Source: Diplonema japonicum (Eukaryota; Euglenozoa; Diplonemea; Diplonemida; Diplonemidae). From it: DNA of 64,000 nt. Position 1 is the stretch's first letter, and each line of letters opens with the position of its first letter. The notes beneath the pieces are model-generated. The model saw only the letters and a program-made list of their open reading frames with translations, was not told where the DNA came from and made no database searches. Below, one piece after another: positions 25,201 through 40,200 of this stretch. Location: positions 744,001 to 808,000 of the forward strand of contig OZ025657.1 in the NCBI GenBank assembly GCA_964019335.1. The letters are read 5' to 3'. The position numbers were made by a program, and so were the translations under genes.

Positions 25201-28200
25201 TTGCTCACGGCAACAGCTGCAGTTGCGGGGTCCGGAACCACAATCTGTAAGAAAAGGGGTGCTACTTACAGGATGGGGAAGAAAGGTGATTACAGTATGC
25301 AGGTGTTTGGGCCTGTGCAGACACAAGCGGAGCTAAAATCGCCATGGCTGTTCCTCTCGAGCCTCTGGACATGTGCACCATTCAACGTAGCCCCAGTAAA
25401 CCGCACAGCCGCGCAGCAGTGGAGTGGTAACGTGGAGGTTGGGCAGTGGTACGTTGCGAAGGTGAACGCTCTGGAGAAGCGCTCGTCGTGGCCGTCTGCA
25501 CCCCCGATGTTCACGGTGATTCAGAGGTACTCGGGGATGAACGGTGCCATCGCTCCGACGGACGCTCTGCTCGGATGCGGGGCGTCGTCTCCCGACGATG
25601 GTGAGGACTCGGATGCGGAGTGCACACCTGGGAAACCGTGCAACCCTACATGCGGTGTGGTAGAGTTCAACGGAGCACTCCTGGAAGGTGAAGCAGGCCA
25701 GTGCTCGAGTCAAACGCTGCAGCTCTCAGCTACGTCACCAACGATCGCAGAACCCGGGGTGTGCAGAGTTGCCATGGGATGCGTTGAGTTCCAGCTCACG
25801 GTACCTGCGGAGATCACCTCAGGAGATATTGTCCCTGCTGGGGCAGTTTTCTTTAAAGTAGTGTCGTCGGGGATCCCAAGTGGCTCAGGGACAGACCCAT
25901 TGGACCAGATGACGACGCAAGGGGAGGAGGTGGAGTGGATGTTAACGGTAAGGGACTGCAACGGGATGGTGGTGAGAATCTGGTCCTCATCATCAGGTTC
26001 TGGTTCGGGGGCCCTCACGGGCACGTTGATGCCTGTGTGGAGCTCGAATGGGCTGTCATCACAACCCGAGTGGGCACCGAAGGGGTACCTTGGTGTATGT
26101 GATGAGTTGCAGTTCACGCTCTCGTCGCCGTCGCACCCTGTGAAGACGGTGCGTGCCCGCACAACTGTGATCCCAGCGAACCCTCACGAAGTGTCGATCG
26201 TACAGAACATCCCTGCATGCTTTGAGGCGTGCGATCCGGCGGTGGTGTTCGGCTGCTCGCGCCTCACCTGGTCGGTAGAGCTTCTCACGCAGGCGGGGAC
26301 ACGGGCGACGACAGCCGCCGGAGACAACGTACGCTGCATGGCATCCGTAGCGAGGCAGGACCCTGGTACTGGTGTGTGGAGTCCATCGCAGTTTGCTGTC
26401 GGGGCATCGATCGAAGCGACAACCACGAACGGATTTGCTTCATTCGAAGCTGCGTACACTGTACCAGGAAACATCAAGATCACAACTGTGTGTGAATGCT
26501 CGACATGTGCGATGGACGGGCGGTCAGTAGTGCTGGCTGGGGGAGCAGCAGGATCGACTGAAGTGCTTCCTGCGGCCCCATCTCAGCTTGCATGCACGCG
26601 GAGCCCGGATGCAGAAGCCGGTGTACTGGCAACAGCACCATTTCCAGTAGCAGTTGCTGTTCGCGATGCTTACGGAAACTCTGTCGGAGAACGAGTGGAA
26701 GGAATGAACCTCATGGTGACGGCATCAGGCCCTTCTGGTATACTTTCTGGGACCGCTCGTTCTTATGCAGGGAGCTCGGGCGAGGCGCTGTGGCATGGAT
26801 TGAGTTACAACAAAGCGGTGTCAATCTCGCTTCGCGTATCTGTGATGCGCCCTTTCCTCGGGGGGTCAAACGAGTGGAAATATGACGGGTGCTTCAACGA
26901 TATGGATACAAACCCTCTCATCGGAGGGGCCTCGTGCGATAAGAGAGTGGTGCTCCCTGGGATGACACCGGAGATCTGTGCGAAGGAGTGCAGCATGTAC
27001 CCCACCATGGCGATGACGTCCGCGAACCCGGGGGCTCCTGCCACGATTTGCATGTGCTCGCGAGCGAAAACCCTCGTAGCATCGTATGGACGTGCGTCGC
27101 GATCGTACTGCGCGAACCCAGGGTGCGCAGGAGACACAAGCAAGCCATGCGGGGCAAAAGTGAACACCGATGGACGCTACGTTGCGGTGTACTACAGGGA
27201 CACTCTGTACCCGCATCCGATCCCCCCCGTGCAGTGTCCAGGGTTCGATGTGCACCCAAATCGCCCTCACTCACTGCGCCTGGTAGGGCAACCTTGCTCA
27301 GACAGCGGGGAAGAAACCTATGAAGGGAGGTGCGGTCAATCGGACATGCCCGGGGCGTGCAAACAGGCGGCAGTTGGTCAGTCTCTAATTTTCAATGTAG
27401 ATGTGCTAGACGCAGGAGGCAACCTTGCGGACACAGCAGGGCAGTACCAGCACCTTGCAGCGAGTGACGGCAAGTGCCACTCCGTAGTGAGTGTGACTGA
27501 GGGCACAAAGGGCGGACTCACACCGACAGAGACGGCATGCAACGCAGCAAACCCTCGGGATCCTCGCGTATCGCTGACGATTGCAGCAGCCGGAGACCCT
27601 GGGAGCTTCTCAAATGGGGGTCCGCGTTCCTACCGCTCGCTTGGATCTCACCTGAGGTTTGTGGCAGCGTATACCAAGGCAGACTGCTTGGTAGTGAAAG
27701 CTGTGGCGGATGGGCTGCTGAGCACGAAAGTGTCGAACGAGTTGTGCTTCCACGCAGGGCCCGTGACTACGATCGAGGTGACCGGAACACCAACAGAAGT
27801 GGCAGCGTTCGCACCGTTCCCCCCTTCACGGGCGACAGTGACAGACGCACTCGGGAACGTGGTGCGCTGGAGTAACGAAAGGGTACACATTTCGCCTCAT
27901 GACGACGGGACGGAAGCCGGGGCGGACTCAGAGTGCTTGGATGCCGGACTTACTCGATCGCTAAACAGTTTAAGCCTTCCAGGGAGAGTTGCACCCGACG
28001 GGTCGCAGTCGACAGAACCGTACCAGCCAACCGCTTTCCTCACAGCAGGGGAAACTACCTTTGGAGGGTTCACTTACCACGCACTGGAGGACGGGTTTTC
28101 GACGGAGTGCTTCCGTCTCATGGTGAGGTTGAAGAGGGACTCAGCGGTACCACAAGTATACGGATGCTCACCTAGCGACTCGCTAGATCTGATCTCGAAG

Positions 28201-31200
28201 CTCTCTATCACTGAAGATGAATACAGCACGGTCGAAGGGTTGTCTGATAGGATTGTGATCACAGGACCCAAGCTGGTACTACTGCAGCCGCAGTCAAACC
28301 CGCTAAAGGTGCGAGCTGGAGAGTTCTTCAACGTGCGGGTGTCAGTGACACTTGGAGACGGGCGAAAATGTTGGGAAGGAGGAGTCGTGTGTGACATCAA
28401 CTTCTCAGTGCGACTGGAGCAACTGAGCGGCCCAAGCAGAGTGTGCCAGAAGTGCAACAAGGACGTGGCAGCGAGCAGCGGTGACGTTGCTTCAATCAAC
28501 TACTTAGACCGTAAAGTAGCGGGGACATACACTTATGCAATCTGGGCAAAGGCGGCAAGTGGGGGGAGCTTTGCCCCGATCTACCTCACGGTGATCGTGG
28601 TGCCAGACCAGCCGTACGCGCTGGAGTTCCTGTCCTGTCCAAAGAACAGCTTTCAGATGGAGACGCATATCGCAGGGAAGACCTTCGAGAGGAAGGTACA
28701 GGTGCAAGACAAGTATCGAAACCCGACAACTGGGTGGGAAAACCCAATTGTGCTCGCTGCAGAGTACCGCAGGGGGTCACTGAAGCTGCGGGAGTGGCAG
28801 TCGGCACCACCGACGGCAACAGCAACAACGTCTCCGACCGCGCTTTTCCAGGTTTCCATCACGCAGGCGCTGTTGGGAGACATGTATACAGTCGTTGCAA
28901 CGTCGAGAGGGCTGTATACCCCGAAAGCAATCCAGCAGAGCGGGTCGCAGATTGCACAGCTGGGTGGAAACACTGGGTCATCAGCGGTAGCTGCACCAGC
29001 GCCGAAACAGCTGGAACTCGCGCTCGCGCTGTGCCCGTACATCGCGGTGAAGCCAGACCGACCGGTGAAATGCAGGGCACGCATCGATGTTGGTAGCAAG
29101 GACCGCTCGATGCTGAAGGCAGGGTCAGACTTCATTGTGAAGGTGCAGTTTTTTGACCAGTATGACAATCTTATAACGCAGCAGCTGTCGCAGGCGGGGA
29201 GGGAGGCAACAGTTTCGCTACACGCACCTCCTAGCGGTGTGCAACCTAAGGGAAGGCTGCAAGGAATAACGAGGAGAGTCGTGACAGGGGCACAACTGGT
29301 GTTCCCGGGACTGTCTTACGAGAAGGCACCGGACACGATCACAGTTGCAGTTGCGGTTCCTGGAGTAGAAGAGATCGCTGCGTGCATGACCGAGCCCCTG
29401 CGCATCATCCCTGACGACCCAAGTGAGCTGAAGATTGTGGAAATCAAGGAGAAGACCGGGGGGAACGTAGCCAAACCAGCACTCGCAGCAATTGTTGGGC
29501 CCTCTGGTGGGGTAAGCGGCTCTCCGCTCTTTGCAGGGGAAAAGTTCTGCGTGGGGGTCGAGGTGCGTGATCGCTTTGGAAATGTGGTAGACGAAACGGA
29601 CCCTGAGGTGAGGAAGCGCTACAGGGCAGCGACTTCGCAGGGACCTACGGGGATGATCCCGCCGTTTGTGCCGCGCCCTTTCGGCGGACTTGGGGGACCA
29701 CCGGGATCCTTCAGTCCGGGAGTGGTCGAGCCGACCCCACCTGGAATACCGTCGCCTCCCGGCCTCAGTCTGCTGCAACTGTTGGGTGGGGGTCCACCTC
29801 CGAACCTTGTGCCGCCAGGTGGGCCTCCTGGGATTGGTGGTATCAGACCACCACTTCCGCTTGGAGGAAGTGGCCCCCCGACGCCGCAACTGGTGCCGTC
29901 GAAACCCGCTATGCGTATAGTGAGACTGACGAGGAAGCAGTGCACACCAGACGCTTGCAAGAGCGGGTCTGAAACGCTTAAGGGAACGACGAGCCTGTCG
30001 AGGCGGGACGGGAGATACAAGTTCTGTGAGATGTGGTACGAGCACTCTGAGTGTATCATTGTGAAAGCGTCGTCAGAAGGGCTGCGTCCGGACACAACAC
30101 AAAAGATCTGTGTAGACCATGCAATCTGGGCCTCGCTGCAGTGCGATTCAGAAGTGAGAAGGGTACCGCAGTACCGTCCGATGGGCCAGTTCCTGGGTAC
30201 GCTGAGGGACAGATATGGGAACTTAGTGACGAACTGCGCACGTGACTTTGCCGGGGGGTGCTCAATAAAAATACAAGAGATGGAGGAGGGTGACGGGTAC
30301 ACCCCGGGTGGCGCACTGACAAACCCCGGACTGCCATCGGGCCAGCTTGTTGCAACAACAACACCTCAGGGGAACCTCGAGGCGACAGCAGCGTCCGGAA
30401 GTCCATATGTCACTTTCAATAACCTCTACTACACAAGAGGACGTCCTCAGTCAGACCCACTCCGTCTAGAGCTAGCAGGGTCAGCCTCTGTGAGGGCAGC
30501 TTGTAGCGGTCCGGAAGCTTACCCGATTGTAGTTGTGGGACTGCGCATCTTGTGCGTTGACTCACCTGCGGAGGTGACAGCGGGAGAGGAGTTCATGGTG
30601 TCAGGAGAGGTAAGCTATTGGAATGCGACAACGGACTCATTTAAAAAGGTGACATGTCCCGGAAACAGACAATGCGAAACGAAATCGTTCCTCTCGGCAA
30701 CGGGATCATCGAGCCCAAAAGAAGAGCAGCGCTTCAACCTGCGCAACGGGGCGAGCGGTGTGCCAACGGCAGTTCCGGGCTGCTCTGCGTTCGGAACGGA
30801 GGCAACGTGCACGGCATCAGGCTTCCCTGAGTGCAGCTGGGCGACGCGCATGAAGTACCCGTTTGACATGAACACGGGAGCGGCATGTCAAAGCTCAAGT
30901 TTGACAGGTGTGATGGCATCGGCTGGTGAAGTGGAATTCCTGAACTTGCGCTTCCACCGCACAGGGACTGTGACGCCTGTTATCACACCGCGCTCACCGA
31001 CGGTGAGCACGCAAGCGTGGATCGCAGGGCTGCCAGTCCCTACTTCAGACGAAGAGGATGAAGCTCCGCCAGGAGAGTGCCCACCGCTGAAAGTGGTGGC
31101 TGATACGGCCTATGAGCTCTGCATGGGATCGACGATTGGGGTAGGGAATGCTCCAGCTCCCGCGGCAGGAACAGGGTTGCTGCTCGCAGTAGGGTTCCAG

Positions 31201-34200
31201 AGTGCTCCGTTCTCCATTGTACAAGGGCTTCTGTCGAGGCAACTGTGTTCTGCGGAGTGTAAGACGCGCGTGAGGTGCAGGCGATGGACGTACACTCAAG
31301 ACGAAAATTGCGAACTCAGGGATGCAACATCTGATACTGCAACGGTGGCACCAGGAGCGGTTAGCGGCTGCAGTGTTAACTACGTGGCAGATGCAGTGTG
31401 TGCAAGCGCAGTCCCCGCTGGTGGGTGTGAGAAATGCGTTGCGAACCCAGTTGGGTCGTGCGGAACTTGCCCTCCGTCAACGGTGCTGGCAGGGCAGCCA
31501 CTCACTTTCGCAGCACGCGTGCACGATATGTTTGGGAACCTCCTGGACGAGCGACACACAAAGAAGGTTGAAGTAACGTGTCGCGCAACGTCAGGGCCGA
31601 GGCGCAACCCCATGTACGAGGCGCGGCTGTATCCATGGGGCACAATGAAGTTGCTCTCAGCACAGTTCGAGGATGGGACCCTTGGGATTGCTTCAACTGT
31701 GACACCAAAGATCAAGGTAACGGGGACCTACGGAATTACTTGTTGGGCAGATGTGTGGGAAACAGATGGGACGATCCGCTCCGGGTTGCCTGCAGAGACA
31801 AACCCTGAAGAGGAAGGTGGAGTGGTGTGGACACCCGTTCTGAACAGGCAGTCGTACGATGTGGGGGAGAGCACCTTTGATCGTCTCTTGGAGTCAGCCC
31901 CGAACAACATTCTGAAGAGGGCATGCCCAGGGTGCCCTGGGCGCTTGCATCGTGAGATCTACATGCGCCGCTACACGGCACCCGCGGAGGGGACTACCTC
32001 CGTCTACGAGATGGTGAAGAGCCGCTGGACCGGGGGTGCAGACCCAGTCCCCAGAAATGTACTTGGGGTAGACTTCAAGCTCTACTCCACCTACGAGGAC
32101 GCCCTAGCGGGGACAAACGATTGGACCTACTGCACGTCGGGGGAAGAGGCGATTTGCCAGGCTTTCAGCGGGAGCGAGACTGCGTGCAACGGTGCGCGCT
32201 TCTGCTCGTACAACACAACGACAACGGAATGCAGTTCTATCGAAGTAGGGTTCCCCGGGTGGTGTGACGTGTTCCAGTCGGACAATGACGGGAACTGGAA
32301 TTCATGGGAGTCGGAGGCTTCCGATGCCACGGTTGCAGGGGATGTGACTTTCTACATAGAGACGGCACCCGGGTGCTCCGAGGTAGACGGGAAACCGCTG
32401 GGAACAAGAAGGGAAACCGTGGGTCCCGCAGGCTCGCTCATGGAGTGTGTCGCGATGGTGAAGCAAATGTACCACGGGTTAAGCCAAGAGGAAGCGGCTG
32501 GGGCGTCGTGGGTAGACAACAAATGCTTTGCAGAGTTCATTGTGTCGTCAGGCTCGAGGACGGCAGGGTGGGCCACGGATACGGCAACCCCGTCGGCATG
32601 GAGGTCGTGCCAGTTCATCCAGGTGGAAGAGGCAACGTACTACCCAGGGACAGGAAACTGCCATTGTGAAGACGAGCGCTTGCAGACAAGGTTAAGGTGC
32701 CCGTGCTTTGCACCGCCGCCCAGCGACCCGAGGCTGCGCAAAGAATGCGGAGTGGAAGTGCTGCCGGCAGCAGCGGACCACCTAGAGTGCTTGGTGCGCT
32801 CGCCCGACGTATTCGCAGGAGAAGATATGTCTGTCGTGGTGTCGGTGAGGGACCGCTTCTCGAATAGGAAGACTGGTCTCTTCGGAAACTCAGTGTGGGT
32901 CACCACAGAGGGGCCAGCGGAGAATGGTGGTTTAGTGCCGATTATGCCGAATGCACCTTTGGAAGCCGGTGTTGCGGACATTACACTGCAGTACCACACT
33001 GCCGGAACCGTGACTATCCGGGTGGCAACAGACTTGACAGGTTTGGCAGGGAGGCCGTTTTCTTGCCCCGCAAAAGTGTTAAACATCGGGATATGTCCGC
33101 CGTGGAAGGTGTCGTGTGGGGGCATCCGTCCGCTGTGCTGCGCAGAAAAGCGACCTTGCCCTGGTGCGAACATGATGGCTACTTGTCCCGGAGACATGAC
33201 ACGCCTTGCGTTCCTATCGGAGCCGAAAGAAGTGCCTTGCGAAGATGATGGACACATCACGTCGGAGAGGCGCTTCCCAACGATCAAAATCGGAGTGTTT
33301 GACGGCCACAACAACCTGAAGAAGCTGACGGCAGTGAATGTGACGCTGGCAGTCGCAACTGACGGGCCTGAGGGTGTTCTCCCGACAGGAAAACTGAGTG
33401 GGACACTTTCAAAGCTGACAGTGGGTGGTGTCGCAACTTTCGACGACATTTCATATGATGTAGCAGAGGTGATCCGATTGAAGGCCGGAGCGATCGAGAA
33501 GGATGCGGTGGTGTCAGGAGCCACACTGCGTCTGCAGATGAGGTCCGCGAACATCGTGCGAGTGTGTCCTGGTGATATTTGCCGCCTTGTAGTGGAGCAG
33601 GCCCCCGCAACGTGCACGTTTGATGTTGTCAGCGCAGACCCCGTCGTAGTGAGGGCAGAGGACCGCGCAGGAAATTCCCTCCTTCCTTTCCAAACAGAGG
33701 ACTGTCAGATCACCCTGTCGGTTGCTAGGTCAAACAAGGTCACGCAGTCGTCTCAGGTGAACGACCCATCGAGCATCCAGGACGACCCGCTTCAATGGCA
33801 GCGCCTAGCAGATGCTGTACCCACGGCGCAAAATGACGAACAGTTACTCCAAGAAGAGCTTTTAGAGAGGGCTCTGTACATGCACTCCGTTTCTCGCGAA
33901 TCGGACGAGTCATTCGTGGTGTACGGGGGTGCTACGGTGCTTCCTGGCCTGGGGAAGACAGTAACGACAGAAGTGCTCGCAGCAAGGCCATCGTTCCTCC
34001 CGAACGGTGCACCCAGTCTGCGTGGGACTGCGTGGAGATTCAACATGCGCGAGCGGAAGTGGATGAAACTATGGAGCCCACCAACGGATTCGAGCGGCGC
34101 AGGCACGGAATACCCTGCAGCGAGGTTCGCACATGTTTCCGTGGCAGTGAGCTCAAGCACTGGGTCCAGGGAAACCTATTTGTTTGTATTCGGGGGAAGG

Positions 34201-37200
34201 ACTGAGTCGGCTACATGCTGCAGCAACGAGCTCTGGAGGTTCGGCCCTCTCTACAACGGGAGCAGCGAGATGCTGTCCGACTCGCCGATGTGGGAGAAGC
34301 TGGACGTGTCTGGAGGGCCAGTTGGAGCAATCCATATGGCCCACTCCACGGGGGTTGCGCATGGGCAGAAGTTGTACGTATTCAGCGGGATTGGTGGGGA
34401 CAACACAGTTGACATGGCGAACGCGCCGGTCGCAGGCGGTGGTCTCGGGAGCAACCAGCTATTCTCAGTAGACCTGCAAGCAGCGCTCGGGACGAGCGTG
34501 GCGGGGGTAAAGCTTAACTGGCAGAGAGTGAAGCTTTCGACATCGTCGCCTCTTCCGCGTGGTCGTGTACAGGCCTCATCGGTCCTCCACGAAGGGAAAT
34601 GGTACGTGGTGGGCGGGGCGTTCTGGCCTAGCTCAACATCGAGGGCAACACCGACTGGTGAGGTGTGGTCGCTCGACCTGGAGGAGATTACGTCGTCCGG
34701 AATTGGGATGTGGAGACTGGAGAACGGAGTCGGGCCTGCGATGGCAGGCGGGGCAGTCGCGCTTGATCCTCTCCGTGGTCAGATCCTGGTCTTCGGGGGC
34801 TCAAGCTCAGTGACCGGCCAGTTTGGGGCAAAGGTAGCAGCGAAGTCGTCGGCGGATGTGCAACGCTTCGATCTGGAGAAGCAACGCTGGTTGACAGCAC
34901 CTGACAACGGACTAACAGTTGGGATGGCGGGGTGCACATCACGCGCAGGACTTGTGTGGAGTGGTTGGAATGTAACGACAACCGGCGAGTCGGACGATGG
35001 CACACCAAACTTCCTGACCCGGTGCGGCATGAAGGATGAAACGGGCTGCAAGGTAGGAGCAGCAACATGCTCAGCGCAGTCCACTCAGGTGGCATGCCTA
35101 GCTGCGGCAAATGCCACAGATGGGTGGCTGTGCGGCTGGGACGCGATGCTGGAAACGTGCGTTGAGGGGTGCGTTTGGAAAGTAGGTGGAGACACGGACA
35201 CAGGCGTGGTCCCTGCAAAGCGCACCTTTGCAGCTCAGGCTACCGGTCAAGTGTACATGGATCCTGCTGATGGACAGACCAAAGTCTACTTCTTCGGTGG
35301 AGCAGCTGCCCCCTCACCTGAGTCGTCGATTCTGTGCCGAGACTACACGGTGACGAACATCCGAACAAACACCGAGGTGGCGATCTACTGTGCTGGAGAC
35401 TCGGAAGTGTGGACGCTTGGTCCGCTGGCACGTGCGAACAGCGACCCTTACAAGAGACACGCTTGGGATACGTTGCCGTTTGGCCAAGCCTGCAAAGACC
35501 CGGATGCAATGGCAACCGGAAGCAACTGCGGAAAGGTCGGTTGGAGATCCAGAAGGAAATGCGAACGAACGACGGCTGCGGATGGAATCGCTGTATGTGT
35601 GTGGACGGGTCAGACCGGGTTCGCCGAGGAGCAGTGTGATGCCGTAGACGGGGCTGGGTGTGCAACTCTCAGTGGGGCAAGGTCGAGGATCGAAGACTCG
35701 ACGGCAGAGTTTGACCAGGTGGCGGTGAGTTCTGTACGAGCCCTCCCTGGGGATTACCAGTACTGTGCTGGAAAGGACGCTGCCAACACAGACAAGTGCG
35801 ACGCGCTGGCAACGGAGGCGCAATGCATCGCTGACGCTGACTGCCACTGGCAGGTGAGTTCGTTAACGAGGCAAATGGCAGTGCAGCTGCAAGCGACAGT
35901 GAAGTGCTCGAGGCCTCGCCCTCGAAGCCCATGCCCGACTGTGCAGCCCGTGTTGCTTCCGCTGGTTAGGTGTGCAAGGTGCCAACTTACAGTGATGCCT
36001 GGAGCGACTCCGCGGACAGGTCCAAGGTCTGCTCTTGCAGGGAAGCATTTCATCGGAGGCACCGGCAACGATGCATCACCATTTGGTAACTTACACGGAA
36101 CTGGTCCGGTCGAGGTGGGGGTGACCGGTCCGCTTGGAAGGAAACTGAATGCGGACGACTTGACGGAGGTCATTGGGGGCACAGGGATCAGGTTGAGGAT
36201 GGTGCGATTCTCGCCACCGACTGCATCTGTATCGGCAGATCCGCTGCCACCCCTGGACGTGGTTGACGACAGTGTGACTCTCGGGGACGGTGTTACGAAG
36301 GTGCCTGGAGCAATCTTCAACTCGGTGAACTGGAGCATTAGCAATGCGCCGTCAGCTGCGTGGATCCTCGCAGAACACGACAATGGGGTGTGCCAGGACA
36401 GTCAACCGTGGCCGTTGAATGTGGTTCCTGACGAAGCGTGCGACTGGATAATCTCACAGAGAAGGACAGTGAGGGCGGGAGAAGCATTTTCTGTGAACGT
36501 ACTGCTGCAGGACACTCTTGGAAACATTGCCTACTGTGGCGTGCAACAGGATGCATGGAGGAAGCCGGTGAAAGGCGGGCGCGTTCTAAGGTCGTCTTCG
36601 CTGGTCCCAGACTGGGAAGGGTGCAAAAAGCTCTGTGATGACAACGCTAGGTGCATAATGTGGAACTACGCGGCAGATGACGTAGAGGTGTCCGTTGCAG
36701 CAGGGAAAGAGCTTGTACCCGCAAAGACATGCAAGCTATACCGCGGGGTCGGGAAGATCGAGCTGAACGGATGGATGCGCGTCGAAGGAGCGGTGACTGG
36801 TGTCCCCGGAACTATCCCGTGCCCGGAGGGGGCTTACCTGAAGATGGAAGCAGCAGCTTCATCGTCGATAAAAACAGGAGAAGTGACGCCACCACAGGGC
36901 CAGCTCTTCTCGGAGAAGCATGGGCTAGGGGAGTCTGTGTGTTACTTGTCAGAAACCTTGGAGGGGCTGGAGGCAAATACCAAGGAACAGTGCCTGCAGT
37001 GCTGCCGAAAGAATGGGCAGCCGTACCTCGTGGAACACTGGAACCCAGCGGACGAGACGTACGTGTGCGGGTGCTCAGGGGCAGGTACAAGTGGAGACTG
37101 GACAGAAGCAACAAAGTGCTTCGGCGAAGCAGCTGAGGGACTTGGACGCTACATCACCGTGTCAGAAGTAATCAAAGAATTCCGAGAGAAGATAGACAAC

Positions 37201-40200
37201 CACGCACTAACTTACGACACGTTGTGGCACAACCGAGCCGAGTCAATAGTACTGCTGTTCGAACACACTGTGAGAATTGACTGTCCTGTGCGTTTCTCGC
37301 AGGAGATCGTGGTTACGCCGGGAGATCCGCACCACCTGAACCGTGTGGAGGCTCCAACAAAAGTGTACGCTAGCCTTTGCGGGCCCGACGAGGCATTTGA
37401 AATATCATTTGAGATCGTGGACTTCTGGAACAACCGCGTGAAGGTTGGCCACAACATGGTGCTCCAGCTGCACGAAGGAACGGGCTACCTGGATGGCGAG
37501 GTGGTACAGTCCGTTGCGGGGCTAGTGAAGTTCACAGTAGAGTACTCTGTGGCAGAGAGCATTGTGCTGCAAGCGGTAGATCTGGATATCTCAGGGGGTG
37601 GGGAGGAAGAAGAAGAACAGGAAGAAGCGGCGGAGGCGCTGGAGCTCAGTGCAAATGCACCGAAGTGTTTGGAGAATTGCTATGGAAACAGCTGCAAGAA
37701 TCCAACCCCAAGCAGGTGCTGCAAACTAAGCGCACGGATTGAAGTGCTCTCCGGGCCAGCCTCGAAATTGGTGACGACAAAGCAGCCGCCACCTAAAGCC
37801 AGGAGTTACGCAGGCGGTGAATGCTCTTCGTTCTGGTATGAAGTGGAGCTGCAGGACATGTGCGGGAACCCGGTGACGGCAAAGACAAGCGGAAAATACG
37901 CACCAGCCTACGCAGATGCTGAGCTGGAGATCTCGGTCGGAACGCAGAATCCAGAGCTGTACGACGTGGAGGAGGGAGAGGGACCACGTGACGTGCACGG
38001 CATATTGAGTGATCTCGTTCTTAGGGATGGTAAAGCAAAGATCGAGGCGACGCACTCGCGTGCAGATTGCGGGGTCTCGATGACGGTGTCCGTGGGTGGT
38101 GCCGCAGGGGCAACTATTCAGCCTGCTATGCCAAACGAGGTGTGTGTAAGACACTGCGTACCAGACCGTCTGCGCATCGTGGAGCCAGCATCGTGCCACG
38201 ATACGACACTTGAAGCGCTGGCAGTGACTGGGGCAGCTTACACCATGTCGCCTATCGAGGTGGTGGTGTTGGATGGTGATGACAACTTGTGTGACACAGA
38301 GAACCCCATACTAAGTCGCAGGATCGGATGTTACAAGGACCAAGCTGGGACGGCGATGCCGAACCCCATGCTGATCCCAGAGGCGGACTTCTCGATTGAG
38401 GCGTGCATGAAGGCATGCTCGAGTGGCGGCTTTGACCACTTTGGTTTGCAACAGGGGAGCCTTTGCTACTGCGGGAGCGGTACCGAGTACGCAAAGTATG
38501 GAGAAAACGAGGAAACTGATTGTGGGACACCGTGTTCAGGTGGGATGGACCACAACTGCGGGGGAGAGAACGCAAACGCGGTGTACCAGATCATGACTTC
38601 ATACGCTGTAGTGCAACTGAACGCCCGTGATTACCGTCTGTACGGTGGTGGGGTACTGGACCCACGTGCAACAGAAGACTCGACGGCAGGGAACGGTGGC
38701 GAGCTCGTTGGGGAGCTTACATCGCCGACAGTGGCAGGAGAGGCGGTTCTGGATAACGCAGTGTGGGTTCCGGATGCTGGAGCGACGAGGCGCGCATGCA
38801 AGCAGAACCCGCTTGGAAACGAGAACTGCACAGGTCAGATCACGATTCAGGCGGTAGACGCAAGCGGGCAGGTAACGGGAGACTCGTGTAACATGGAAGT
38901 GAAGGCGGACCAGGTTACATGCAAGGCAGGAGTACTGGAGACTAGGGTCGGAGAGCGCTTTGACCTGTGGTCGTGGATTAACCCCGTGTCAGGGCAGACG
39001 TTGCAGAGCGATATCAACATCACAGTGTTTGATGAGAGTGGCGACCTAGTTGCAGATCCGCAGGATGGGGTGAACGGCGTGATGCGCGGAAACTTCACGC
39101 GTTTCGTGATGCCGATCGATAAAATGGCGGTCCCGAACACGCGGGATGAGGCTGTGTGGTTCAACGGTCTCTACTACCAGAGCAACATCCCGCGGACAAA
39201 GGGGTCTGTGACGCGTAGGATCAAGATCCAGTCGACCTACGCGCAAGAGTGCACGGTGACGGTGAAGGTGTGGCCAGGAAGGTCAAAGACCTGCGCTCTG
39301 ACACCTCCGCAGAGGTCATGCTTCTCAGCAGGCGAGCCTTTCAACGCAAAGATAGAGGTGCGGGACGAGGTTGGGAACCCAGTGGCGAAAGACCGCGTGA
39401 GGTGCCTGGTGCGCCATGCTGGAGCGTCATGCCCTGCACCGTTGAAGCTTGTAGGAGCGGTTCCCCAGAGCGCGGGCGAACTGGCGTCGTTGAAGAGGCT
39501 GTTCAACGAAAATGAACGCTCCGAGATGCTGCGTCTTGGGGTGATGACAAGAAGGAGGAGCGGTGTGCTGGAGCTGTTTGCCGAAGACACGCTGCAATAC
39601 ATCGGCGACCTGAGCCCGTTTGGAGCCGGCGGGATTGCCTGGTCTGGTGGAGTGCCACCTGCAGATATGGCGGTGCTGGCACAGCAGGTGCAGAACGGAG
39701 AGATGTGTATCGCATTGAGCAAATCGGTGCAGTTTACGCCGAGCCCGTCAGCGGCAGTGACTTTCAAATACGAATGGAAGGTTGTGGATTGCGGCACTCT
39801 CACAGAGAGCGTCTGCTCGGACGTTGCGGCGGGTGCTGATTGCAATGGAGCGGCCTCCACAATGTCTGTGGCGAGAATGTCGCTTGTCGGCTCTGTGATC
39901 GGAGAAGGCGGGGAGGACGAGATCGATGGAGAGACGATGATCCCTGCTGACTCCGGTCTCATGGAGTTTGTTGGGCTGTCGTACACTCGCGCAGCCAGGA
40001 GCAGACAGTTCTCCGTGACGGTGGCAGGGCCAACCGGGGAAGATTTGCCAGAGTGTTCAGACGTGCAGTTCATCTTAGACGTGTCACCGGCACTGCCACG
40101 CGAGCTCTCGTCAGAGATCTGGGCAGATGAGGAAGTTGCCCCAGGGGTAGTATGCATGAGCTGCAGCCCGCACGATGAGTTCACCATCAGAGTACGAGCT

